From: Tretioscincus oriximinensis
Lineage: Eukaryota; Chordata; Lepidosauria; Squamata; Gymnophthalmidae
NCBI GenBank assembly: GCA_022410635.1
Contig: JAJVDF010000168.1
Location: forward strand, 1,548,156 to 1,612,155
Direction: 5' to 3'
DNA length: 64,000 nucleotides
This document shows positions 54,170 through 63,477 of the stretch, one piece after another (the first letter of the stretch is position 1; every line of letters begins with the position of its first letter). Below the pieces are notes generated by a model that was given only the letters and a program-made list of their open reading frames with translations, made no database searches and was not told the origin of the DNA. A program made the position numbers and the translations under genes.

Positions 54170-54825
54170 GAGGCAAACTTCTGGTCAGGGATGATCTGGC
54201 CACAGTGATCCATGCTCTGGTAACTTCCAGGTTGGACTATTGTAATGCACTCTATATGGGGCTGCCCTTGAAAATGGTTCGGAAGCTGCAGCTGGTGCAG
54301 AACGCAGCCGCTAGACTGCTGACCGGAACAGCTGGCCGGACACACATCACGCTAGTCCTGAAAGAACGGCACTGGCTGCCAATTTGCTACCGAGCCCAAT
54401 TCAAGGTATTAACTCTAACCTTTAAAGCCTTACATAACTTGGGGCCCAAATATCTCAAGAAAGGCCTTCTCCCACATGAGCCTGCCCGTGCCCTAAGATC
54501 TGCAGGGGAGGCCCCCCTGACTGTACCACCACCCTCAGTGGCAGAGAGAATGAGAACCCGGAATAGGGCCTTCTCTGTGGCAGCCCCTGGACTATGGAAT
54601 AGTCTCCCCTTTGAGGTGCGTCAATCACCATCTCTGGGCACTTTCAAAAAACGCTTAAAGACGCACCTCCTTGGCCTGGCCTTTGGCTAGAAAACTACTG
54701 TCTCCTCCCCATTTTTAGATATGGCTGTTTTTTCATGTGTTAAAATGATGGTTTTATTGTTAACCACCCTGAGACCTACGGGTATAGGGCGGTATAAAAA
54801 TGTAAATAAATAAATGAAATAAATA
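54170..54825 (+). mobile_element. L2-type LINE, ORF2 C-terminus and 3' end
   Basis: An open frame of about 160 codons (54205-54687) with SRLDYCNALYMGLP, LQLVQNAAARLLTG, HWLPICYRAQFK, GLWNSLPFEVR and a TFKKRLKTHL end, the usual close of L2-type ORF2. The 3' end reads CCGCCCTATACCC-type sequence with an AAATAAAT tail. It is 5' truncated, so not self-mobile. Confidence 0.88.
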
Positions 54826-54829
54826 AATG

Positions 54830-55455
54830 CAAATCTTGTGGGGCAGTGAAAAAGGGCTGGAAATGGAGGAGAGCACTGGAGGGAATTCGTATTCCCACTT
54901 TTCCAAAACTGCTTCTTTTGCTCCCGTGAGAATGCAGTCTTGGTATGTTTGTGCATCCACTTAAGTAGTGCCCAAGGATTGTGTATTACGTGAAAAAAAA
55001 TTGCTCAGAGGTTACACGGTTCTTTGTCACATGTAGGAAAAGTCTATTTTTCCCCCTCAGAAGAATCAGATTTCACTGATCCCTGAACTGCAGAAGAAAC
55101 TGTAGCTGTGACAAGGAACTGTTGCATGACATCTCTGAATGTACTCCATGATGTTGATTGTTTTAGGGGGAACAGGCCTCAGCTTGATAAGGGCTGCGAA
55201 GCAGAGGCAGATCTCAGCATGCTTTTCTTGAAAAACAAAATAGAAAAATACAATCCAGGCCATCCTAACCTGCTGACCTTCCGAAGAAAGTGAATGACAA
55301 CTGTTTATGAGCTGGCAAGCAAACAGACACACTTTGAAATTCTTCACAGCGGCTGAAAAATGACTTCTTTCCTAAACACACCAGGAGGAGGGGGTCTGGG
55401 AAACCTTCCATACAATTTACTGCCACCCACAGTATGGTCCACTTATGGAAAGTAA
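54830..55455. other. ADAMTS17 intron, nothing recognised
   Basis: No exon or repeat family is recognised. Confidence 0.4.
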
Positions 55456-55460
55456 CATCT

Positions 55461-55702
55461 TTATTTATTTATTTATTTATTTATTTGTTTGTTTGTTTGT
55501 ACTTTTATCCCGCCCTATACCCGAAGGTCTCAGGATGGCCAACCATAGGGTGGTGCACGTAGCTTTTGTTGCTTTCCACAACAGACACCTTGTGGAGTAG
55601 GTAGGGCTGAGAGAGTTGGCTTTCATGGAGGAGTGGGGAATCGAACCGGGAGACTACAAGGTACGAGTCCAACACTCTAACCACTACGCCAAACAGGCTC
55701 TC
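55461..55702 (-). mobile_element. tRNA-derived SINE, family B
   Basis: An antisense copy: ATTT/GTTT tail, CCCGCCCTATACCCGAAGG and the head with GGGAATCGAACCGGGAG, CCACTACGCCAAACAGGC. It has an internal deletion of the CAGCTGGGTGACC block. Confidence 0.85.
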
Positions 55703-55704
55703 AA

Positions 55705-56030
55705 TCTTTATGGCCCTGTCCATACTGACCCTGCATATGTATGGCAGGTTCCTAATCCATCTATGCTGATTGGCAATGGCTATCGATTTCCTTCCTAGCC
55801 CATAGAAACTAAAAGAAAATATTGGAGAAGCCAAATTTTTGCAATTACCTTTGGGCTGGTAAACTTCCACAGAGAGAGGAACATTTTCCGCAAAGCGATG
55901 AGCTGTTTCTTTTCAGCGTTCCCTAACTCAAAAAACTCAACTTTGATTTAGATAATGTGGGAAGGAAATTATCATTCACTCTGCTGTTGTGTTTCTTCCA
56001 TTCGTAAAGTGGACTGAAACAGGATTAAGA
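55705..56030. other. ADAMTS17 intron, nothing recognised
   Basis: No feature is recognised. Confidence 0.4.
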
Positions 56031-56032
56031 CT

Positions 56033-56316
56033 TAAGAAGAAGAACTGGGTTTTTATATCCTGCTTTTCTTACCTGAAGGGACTCAAGGTGGCTTACAAAG
56101 TTATTTCTCCCTCTCCCCCCCGAAGGCTTACATTCTATCTTCCCCACCATGCTGTGGTGGTTCCCATTTACCTAGCCACAGCCTTGCAATTCTTGCTTTC
56201 GAATAGCTGGGTTGGCTACAGCGGAAGGCTAATAGAAGGTGCTCACCCCTTTCCACGTCCAACACAGGGCCTCTCAAATGAAAGACCAGTGCTTAGCCGA
56301 CTGAGGCATTCAGGCC
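56033..56316 (-). mobile_element. tRNA-derived SINE, family A
   Basis: An antisense copy with the tail AAGAAGAAGAACTGGG and the head ending near ACTGAGGCATTCAGGCC. The palindrome at 56320 abuts its head. Confidence 0.8.
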
Positions 56317-56319
56317 TCC

Positions 56320-56730
56320 AATATGAAACCTATTTTGTTGGTATGCTTCAAACTATTTTAAAAGAAGATTCATAATCCAAACCCTTGATTGCTCAGGTCA
56401 CAGCATGCTGTGGTCTAGAACAGCCAGTAGCAGACTGGGAGACAATATTGGGCCTACCCATTGGGAGGCAGCATAGAAACCCAATGTGCTGTGCCAATGT
56501 TTCTGTCCAGCATGTATTTGCACATGCAAGTTCGCATCCATGCTGGACAGAAACAGCAAAGCACATTGGGTGTCTATGCTGCCACCCAATGGGTAGGCCC
56601 AATATTGTCTCCCAGTCTGCTACTGGCTGTTCTAGACCCCAGCATGCTGTGACCTGAGCAATCAAGGGTTGGACTATAAAACCTTCTTTTAAAATAGGTC
56701 AAAGCATACCAACAAAATAGGTTTCATATT
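56320..56730. repeat. Long palindromic element (about 410 bp)
   Basis: Two arms of about 195 bp meet at a loop of about 24 bp near 56515-56540. The outer ends are AATATGAAACCTATTTTG and its inverse; inner blocks include GCTCAGGTCACAGCATGCTG and TGTCCAGCATG. Mismatches are few by eye. No family or coding sequence is recognised; the open frames on both strands mirror each other because of the symmetry. Confidence 0.88.
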
Positions 56731-57069
56731 GTCCTGAAACAGAGCAAGCTGTTTTCCAAAACGGGAGGTTCTATTCCAAGTTCAGAGCGCTCCAAATCTC
56801 CAAGTTCAGAGCACTCCAGAGCGCAAAATCTCCTGTAAACAGATGTGGTGGAAAAATTCCAATGTGCAACTTCTTCCTTCAGTATAACTATTGACTGAAA
56901 TGTGTTCCTCTGCAAGGTAATCGTACGGTAGTTCCTGGTGCTAAACACTTCAAGCAAAGAAAAGCTAAAAACAGGGAAGCAAAACGGAAATCGCTTTATT
57001 CATCGAAAACACAAAAATCAACCATGTCTTTGGGTAGGATACCAAGGGAAGAAAAACGTGAAACCAATA

Positions 57070-57305
57070 CAGGGTGCTTCAAAAAAAATGTATACACACT
57101 TTGAACTCCCATAGAAAAATTATTTACTGTTCTACAAAGTTAAATTTCAGGATTTCCCGATTTGAACAGTATTGACATTTGTTATTTACGTTTTATTTAC
57201 ATTGGGCTTTAAGCTTTCTAATTTCCTGAAATGTAACTTTGTAGAACAGTAAATAAATTTTCTANGGAAGTTCAAAGTGTGTATACATTTTTTGGAAGCA
57301 CCCTG
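57070..57305. mobile_element. Mariner-type miniature element (long TIRs)
   Basis: Starts CAGGGTGCTTC and ends with its inverse, flanked by TA on both sides (57068-57069, 57306-57307). The inverted arms are about 75-85 bp with few mismatches (block TGTATACACACTTTGAACT). The centre of about 70 bp is unrelated. No transposase is encoded. Confidence 0.85.
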
Positions 57306-57309
57306 TATA

Positions 57310-57620
57310 TGTCAACACTGAATCTGGAAGGAATAGTGTTTTACTGTAACTGCAAACATGGATACATTTTGGGACCAAGCACTGTTAAAAACTCCCAAGT
57401 TCATGAATAGGATAGAACTTAGGAAGAAAAATAAATAAAAAGAAAAATTTTACTTCCTTGCTGAAATGGACACATTGCATGTTCTTTTAATATGCACAAA
57501 TCCCAGAAACAGAAACTGATTTAACACTTCCCAAAAACGTTTGTTATATTTATTTCTTATTGTATTTAGCAATATTGAGATGATGAAAAACCTAGGATTT
57601 TTCACGCTTAACTTCAGGGA
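57310..57620. other. ADAMTS17 intron, nothing recognised
   Basis: AT-rich, with no recognised feature. Confidence 0.4.
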
Positions 57621-57622
57621 AT

Positions 57623-57932
57623 GAAGAAGAAGAAGAACTTGGTTCTTATACCCCGCTTTTCTCACCTTTCAAAGGGACTCAAAGTGGCTTACAAGGATAT
57701 ATTTTTGCCCGAAGGCTTCCATTCTATCTTCCCCACCAGGGTATGGTGGTTCCCATGTATCTACTTGCAGTCAGTTGCAATTTCTTGCAATTCTTGCTTT
57801 CGAATAGCTGGGTTGGCTAGAGCTGCAGGCAAGTGGAAGGTGCTCANCCCTNCCCACGTCCCACACAGGGCTTCGAAACCCCGTCTCCCAGGCGAGAGAT
57901 GAACTCCTAAGCGACTGAGCTATCCGTGCCTG
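57623..57932 (-). mobile_element. tRNA-derived SINE, family A (full length)
   Basis: An antisense copy close to consensus with GAAGAAGAAGAAC tail and head GACTGAGCTATCCGTGCCTGG; two Ns. Confidence 0.88.
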
Positions 57933-57969
57933 GAAACTGGGACGCATCNTCATTTGCTGTTAAAGGAGA

Positions 57970-58320
57970 AATGCTTCCTGCTATTCATACACTCCCAGGA
58001 AGAAACATTCCCGCTCCTAGTCAAGGAGCAGGAAGCATGGATGATTCAAGACTTTCTATATTTTATGCGCCTGGATGTCTTTCTCTGTTCTCATAATTTT
58101 AGCACAGTCGCGTTTTTTTCACCCAATGGCAGCAAGTGGGAGGNGCGTGTCATGTCAAGCAGCTAGAGCAGAGAAAATGTAGAATACAGCCTTCGTATTC
58201 ACTGCAGGAAAGTTTCCAAGGTGCAGGAAAGATTGCGTACAGCTTCAGTACAATCTACACAAGGAAAGTTGAAGTATGATTTTTAGGCCAATTGGGAGAC
58301 AGTGAAGCGATTACTAGCAC
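57970..58320 (+). repeat. Unnamed dispersed repeat, copy 2 (pair with 3720-4030)
   Basis: In the same orientation and block order as 3720-4030, for example ACATTCCCGCTCCTAG, AGGAGCAGGAAGC and TTCACTGCAGGAAAGTTTCC. It lies about 120 bp from the donor of exon 58649-58445. Confidence 0.55.
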
Positions 58321-58444
58321 AGAAGTGCCAGTCACTAGGATTGTTCCACAGGCCATGTGTGAATTAGGCTTTATCTTGACTTAGATAGTGTGACCAATCT
58401 TGGTTTGGCCTCTTTGTTTCTCCCTCCCACTTGGGTGCCTTTAC

Positions 58445-58649
58445 CTTAGACCATTCCGATGCTTCCCATATAGAGAGACAATCCCGACCTTCGCAGCTTT
58501 GCACTGGTGTTGGCTTGGGGCCAAGGCAGTATAGATCCCTGGTGTTGACGTAGGTGCCGTTCTGAAGCTGATAGACGCACGCCACCTCTCGGTACTGGGT
58601 GCCTTTTGCACAGGTGGCAGAGCAAGGACCCCACTGCCCTGCTACCCAC
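58445..58649 (-). CDS. ADAMTS17: ADAMTS17 exon: thrombospondin type-1 repeat
   Basis: A 205-nt exon between a TTAACAG acceptor and an AAG|GTAAAG donor. The first base completes a codon from an unseen upstream exon; 68 codons follow, ending in phase 0. The peptide reads [16 protein letters not shown], an O-fucose-type C-S-A-T-C pattern, then [35 protein letters not shown] and [13 protein letters not shown] is a candidate N-glycosylation site. The final WEASEW tryptophans open the repeat completed by exon 51452-51300, so tryptophans and cysteines of each repeat lie on different exons. This matches the C-terminal repeats of ADAMTS17 as I recall them. Confidence 0.95.
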
Positions 58650-58842
58650 CTGTTAAGAGAGAAAATGAAAGATAGGGTGCTACGTCCTGAAAATGGATAT
58701 TACATTCATTTGAAAGCCTCTACTTCTGTGATCCACCTGTTCTGGAAGAAGGCTGGTTGAATTTGGATGGCCTATTCCAGGTCAAGCCCCATGCCTTTCT
58801 GCAGGGTCTGCAAACTTCAAAGGCTTAAATGAGAAACAATTT

Positions 58843-58912
58843 CAGAGAAATAGCCGTGTTAGTCTGGTAGAAAGTCCAGCAAAGGGACTACTAGCTCTTT
58901 GCTGGATTTAAA
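58843..58912 (+). repeat. Foldback-family monomer, truncated
   Basis: TTTCAGAGAAATAGCCGTGT, AGTCTGGTAGAAAGTCCAG, then AGCAAAGGGACTACTAGCTC. Confidence 0.7.
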
Positions 58913-58914
58913 TT

Positions 58915-59685
58915 AGAAAGTAAGTAAGTTCTTGGCCTTAAAGCCTCAGGGTGAGGCAACTGGTGCACCACTGAAATGGTTCCCCCTGCTAACTGGAACA
59001 GGGGAATTTGCATCCTTCCACTTACCATTTTGGTCTGTTCCTGAGACCTCTGAGCCACCAGGGGGAACAAAGCAACAGGTAGACCATTTTATAAGAGAGG
59101 TCGAAGTTTCAAGGTTGACAATCATACCAGCTAGTGTGGAAAGCCCCATGGTGCATAAATAAATACTATTTTAGGTCTGTTAGCTGTTGCTCTGTTTTCC
59201 AGTCTTCAAACCAGAGCTCTGGGAGCTATTTTTTAGTGAGTATAACTCTAGTCACACCTACGTTTTACTCCAGATTCCATCCACTTTCAGAACGGGAGAG
59301 CAGCAAACTAGCAAGTTTTTTTTTTATTTTGGCATCCTCTTGATTCAGGAAATTCACATTTGCTTTAGATAATGTGGAAGCCTTCAAGCAGAAACCAGGA
59401 CTGGAGTCCTTCTTCAGGATTGAAGTTGGATTAAAAACTGTATTTTAACGTGCGCACGTGCACACGCACACACACTTGGAGCACTTGGAGACTAACTTCA
59501 GATGCTGCACACCCAATTTAGTCTTGGTCTTCAGGATTTAAAATGGTTAAAATTGGATTAAAAAATATTTTTTTCCTGCTTGAGTCTACTTTTTTAGGTC
59601 TAAAATTGGATTGCATCTATTCGGGACGATTTAGTGAATCCTGTATTGAACAGGATTCCATGGCTCTGGGAATCTCTTGCGTCAG
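58915..59685. other. ADAMTS17 intron, nothing recognised
   Basis: A short CACACA run lies near 59458-59475. No upstream ADAMTS17 exon is recognised. Confidence 0.4.
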
Positions 59686-59689
59686 TGGG

Positions 59690-59745
59690 CCTTCAGAATA
59701 AAAGCCTGCCATCTACATGTTAGTGTAGGCTATGGCAGGAGAACA
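59690..59745. repeat. Half copy of the hairpin element family
   Basis: AAAAGCCTGCCATCTACATG, then TTAGTGTAGGCTATGGCAGG. Confidence 0.6.
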
Positions 59746-59749
59746 GAGC

Positions 59750-61075
59750 CTCAGCTAGCTTCTTTCTGTTATATTTTTCCATTCTGAGGTAAAATTTCTG
59801 ATCCGCATTCATGGCTACGAATGCTTCTGTTTCCTGTCCTCAGGTGTTTTGTACAGTAGATTGAGCCATCTGGCCACTTCCGAGCAACTGATGGGACCTG
59901 AGGATCAAAGGTGGACAGCAACCTGTCCTTGGGCGTCGTGGGCTAAAGAGGCATTCATCAAATAGAAGCCCTTGTGGCGTCTCTTCTAAAAACCTCCCTC
60001 TGATCTGACAGGAAGGAACAGCCTGCCTGTTATTACAGAAATTCCTAATCAGCTAGAACAATAGCCCAGTGTGAGCCTCCAAGGTGCAGGAGAAGGCAGT
60101 TGGTGGTGGCAATGACAACAGGTTCTCTTCAGCAGGATGGAATTTCTCCCCTGCGTTTTAAACCTGTCAGCTTGATCAGTTACCCAAACCACATCTTTGC
60201 CTTGTAACCTGATGCCAAGACCCTGGGCAGGAACAAGAGGGAAGGGAGAGTAGGAAGGAACCGATGGGCAAACAAAACCTTCTCTCTCTTACATGTTTTT
60301 AAAGGTGCCATTTGTTGAAAGACCAAAGCAGATGATGAACTGAAATAAAGAAACTGCTTTACTAATTTGTTGCTTGAGATGCCGGCATGGCTAGTGTCCA
60401 AAGCCTTGCTGAATTAAGCTGACAAATGTATTCTAATCTCCCCGTGATCGATAGCAACTGGCGAAGGAGAGAGAAAAGGCACGACTGTGAAGGAGACCAG
60501 TGGATCAAAAGAGGGAAAGCCCCAGGAGGAACTCCTCGGCTTGTTTGCCTTGAAAATTGACAGCTTGGACTGCATATCGTGCACTCTGGAGAACAATGAG
60601 GCTGTGACCCTGGTCAAAGGGAAAAAGATTTGAGAAAGAGGCAAAGAGGAAACCTTCCTTTTCATTTCCAGTTCAGTGGCCTGGAAGGAACTGGAAAGAC
60701 GGCTATGGGAAAAGGCCCAAACGAGGTATCATGATGAATGCAGAGCCCAGACCTCATACAACCCAGAGATAGAGTTTTTGTGAACTCGCCAAGAAGGGGG
60801 AAAATATATATATCTAGGAAGAAAAGTAGAATTTGGAAAAAAGAGGGTTTTTTGAATGCTATTTTCCACCACTCTTAGCTATACTAGCCAAAGGATCAAG
60901 GGACCAAGGAACAAAGTATGACTAAGGTTTCCGAACACCAGTATTTAGCACGACCTGTTGGTATTAGGGTATCCCAGTGGGCTTTGAAGGGTAGGATGCT
61001 TAGGGATTGAATGTTCAATCCTAATTTTGTCCTTGCTTTCCAATTTTGCAAACTGGTAACCCTGTAACACCAGTC
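59750..61075. other. ADAMTS17 intron, nothing recognised
   Basis: No exon, repeat family or RNA gene is recognised. Confidence 0.4.
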
Positions 61076-61077
61076 CA

Positions 61078-61102
61078 AACAACAACAACAACAACAACAA
61101 CA
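61078..61102. repeat. (CAA)n microsatellite
   Basis: About eight ACA/CAA units. Confidence 0.9.
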
Positions 61103-61377
61103 GTACGTGAATTATGCATGTATATTACTGGATGCAAGCAGGGGGCACGCGTTCATCTGGATTTGCCTGTCTGATCGCTGGGCGAAGAGGTGGCAGGGGG
61201 ACAGGTGCCCCCTGGCTTTGACTCCCACCGTTGTTCACTGAGGGAGAGTGGGCATCTTTCTGCTCACTCCCAATCAGTGAGCCACACCACCGCTTCCATC
61301 TGAGCTCTGGGACTGGTCAGAATAGAGACCAATCCCAGAGCTGAAATCAGGCCTATTGGTGACATGAGTCCAAAATG

Positions 61378-61660
61378 AGGCCCTCCTGACTGTACCACCA
61401 CCCTCAGTGGCAGAGAGGGTGGGAACCCGGAATAGGGCCTTCTCTGTGGCAGCCCCCAGGCTATGGAATAGTCTCCCCCTTGAGGTGCGTCAATCACCAT
61501 CTCTGGGCACTTTCAGAAAATGCTTAAAGACGCACCTCTTTGGCCTGGCCTTTGGCTAGAAAACTACTGTCTCCTCCCCATGATGGTTTTATTGTTAACC
61601 GCCCTGAGACCTATGGGTATAGGGTGGTATAAAAATGTAAATAAATAAATAAAATTGCAA
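61378..61660 (+). mobile_element. L2-type LINE 3' end
   Basis: Nearly the same as the last 280 bp of the 54170-54825 copy (CCTGACTGTACCACCACCCTC through AAATAAATAAAT), with a deletion of about 30 bp before the tail. Confidence 0.88.
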
Positions 61661-61664
61661 CTGG

Positions 61665-62685
61665 CTGATATGCGCAGTAATGACTTCCGGGCCCTTCCTG
61701 GCCCCTCTTGCCAACTCTACGTGGATTTTGGAGGTAATGTAAATGGTCAGTAGATTGCATTATGTCGAGTTTAAACCCCATTTTGGGTTTTACTCCGTAC
61801 TGTGGAAGGGACTTATGACTGCTCATATCAATAACCTTGGTAACTGGGCAGCTGTGGGAAACGGCAAAGATTTGACATGTTTTCTACAATCAAAGGCTTC
61901 TGATCAGTTGAGCCGTGACTTAAGCTGTCATCTTGCCCGTTTAGGGCAAAACTAGGAGAGCTTCATGGAACAAAGGACTCTTGTTCCTTGATAAAAAGGA
62001 TGGGCAGGCAAAGGAAGAAGGAAAGCAATATAAGGGGGNCAATGGCTTGGAAGACAAGGAGGCAGATTTCCAGTTAATGAGCAATGACAGCTTTGATCAT
62101 CTTTTGATCTGCGCATTGAGGTTGATAGGAGGAATTAGGCCACAGTGATCCATGAAGGTAGTTGTAACTGAGCAATGTGCCAGACGTTTCACCTCTCCCT
62201 CTTTCTGTTTTTCATCTTCCCTTCTCTTCCTACCCTTCCATTCCTCTTCCTCTCCCCACTCTTATGTTTTTATTTAATATTTAATATACAATACGTACAT
62301 AATTTATCCATAATTTGTAGCGCAAATTTCAATGAGCATTAACCCTCTCCTTCCTGCCCCCTACTTTATCCTGAATGTGTTGGTCTTAATCAAGTTCCTG
62401 TAGCATCTTTCTTATTTTCTCATACACTATATCTTTGTCACATCTTTATTCATCTTTAAAGGTTTGTCCCCTTTCCTTCCTTTATTAATATCAATGTTAA
62501 TGCCTAGCCGTCGCTTCCTGATCTCTTTTATTAGATCAAAATTTGGTTGTTCTAGAATGCAATTATGCCATCCAAGAATATCGCAAGAATCTATTTCTTC
62601 CCATTTTGCTGCAAGCAGCGGTTGGGTAGCTAACAATAATTGACTCGTTATATATCTGTCTTCTTCCAGAAGTCAATTTCAATTT
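61665..62685. other. ADAMTS17 intron, nothing recognised
   Basis: A pyrimidine-rich stretch lies near 62190-62260. No exon or repeat family is recognised. Confidence 0.4.
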
Positions 62686-62687
62686 CA

Positions 62688-62738
62688 AAGAAATAGATGT
62701 GTCTATGAAAGCTTGTGCCATCTACTTTTCTACTGTTG
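62688..62738 (-). repeat. Foldback-family monomer, fragment
   Basis: ATAGATGTGTCTATGAAAGC, then TTGTGCCATCTACTTTTC, ending where the GAA array begins. Confidence 0.6.
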
Positions 62739-63027
62739 AAGAAGAAGAAGAAGAAGAAGAAGAAGAAGAAGAAGAAGAAGAAGCAGAAGAAGCAGAAGAA
62801 GCAGAAGAAGCAGAAGAAGCAGAAGCAGAAGAAGCAGAAGAAGCAGAAGAAGCAGAAGAAGCAGAAGAAGCAGAAGCAGAAGCAGAAGCAGAAGAAGCAG
62901 AAGCAGAAGAAGCAGAAGCAGAAGAAGAAGAAGCAGAAGAAGAAGAAGCAGAAGAAGCAGAAGAAGCAGAAGAAGAAGAAGAAGAAGAAGAAGAAGAAGA
63001 AGAAGAAGAAGAAGAAGAAGAAGAAGA
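62739..63027. repeat. (GAA)n/(GCA)n microsatellite expanded from a SINE tail
   Basis: About 290 bp of GAA with regularly spaced GCA units, continuous with the tail of the SINE at 63018. Frames rich in E/A, K/Q and L are compositional. Confidence 0.95.
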
Positions 63028-63190
63028 ACTGAGTTTTTATACCCAGCTTTTATCACCCGAAGGGACTCAGAGCAGCTTACAAGCGTATTTTTCGCAAAAG
63101 TGCTCACCCCTTCCCATGTCCAACACAGGGCCTCAAAACCAGATCTCTTAGATGAAAGGCTGGCACCTAACCGACTGAGCCATTCATGAC
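63018..63190 (-). mobile_element. tRNA-derived SINE, family A (internal deletion)
   Basis: Antisense: AAGAACTGAGTTTTTATACC, GAAGGGACTCAGAGCAGC, then a jump to GTGCTCACCCCTTCCC and the head near CGACTGAGCCATTCATG. Confidence 0.8.
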
Positions 63191-63194
63191 TGCA

Positions 63195-63475
63195 TCATTA
63201 ACTATTACAAGCAACGTTCTTAACTTCCTCACCGCCTCTCCTTCTTTCTCTCCTCTCTTCTCCTCCCCTCACATTGTTTAACTACAGCTGGGTTTATTTA
63301 TTCCTGTTACCTACTTCTAAACTGACGACACTGAGTTTGGCCTAACTGTTCTATTGGTGTATAGTATTTTCTATGGGAAATTTAACACTCTAAAATGTCT
63401 TTCATTAGCAGCAGTCTAAAGCAGTGAACTAAGCTGAAAAGAAACCAAAAGGCAATTCCATGTTGTCATTTTTGA
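63195..63475. other. ADAMTS17 intron, nothing recognised
   Basis: No feature is recognised. Confidence 0.4.
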
Positions 63476-63477
63476 AA

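Noticed and set aside
54205..54690. 161-codon plus-strand frame resembling a cellular gene
   Set aside because: The SRLDYCNALY, AARLLTG and WNSLP motifs identify an L2-type LINE end, with a second copy at 61.4 kb.
56385..56665. Two mirrored 90-codon frames on opposite strands
   Set aside because: They are near-identical because the DNA is a palindrome. There is no independent evidence of coding.
58932..59162. Candidate upstream ADAMTS17 exon between 58.9 and 64 kb
   Set aside because: No frame in this interval shows thrombospondin, spacer or cysteine-rich motifs with matching splice phases. The next exon must lie beyond the window.
62699..63151. 150-codon E/A-rich frame and its poly-L and poly-K/Q counterparts
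   Set aside because: Translation of a GAA/GCA array plus a SINE body. There is no start context, splice logic or conserved domain.
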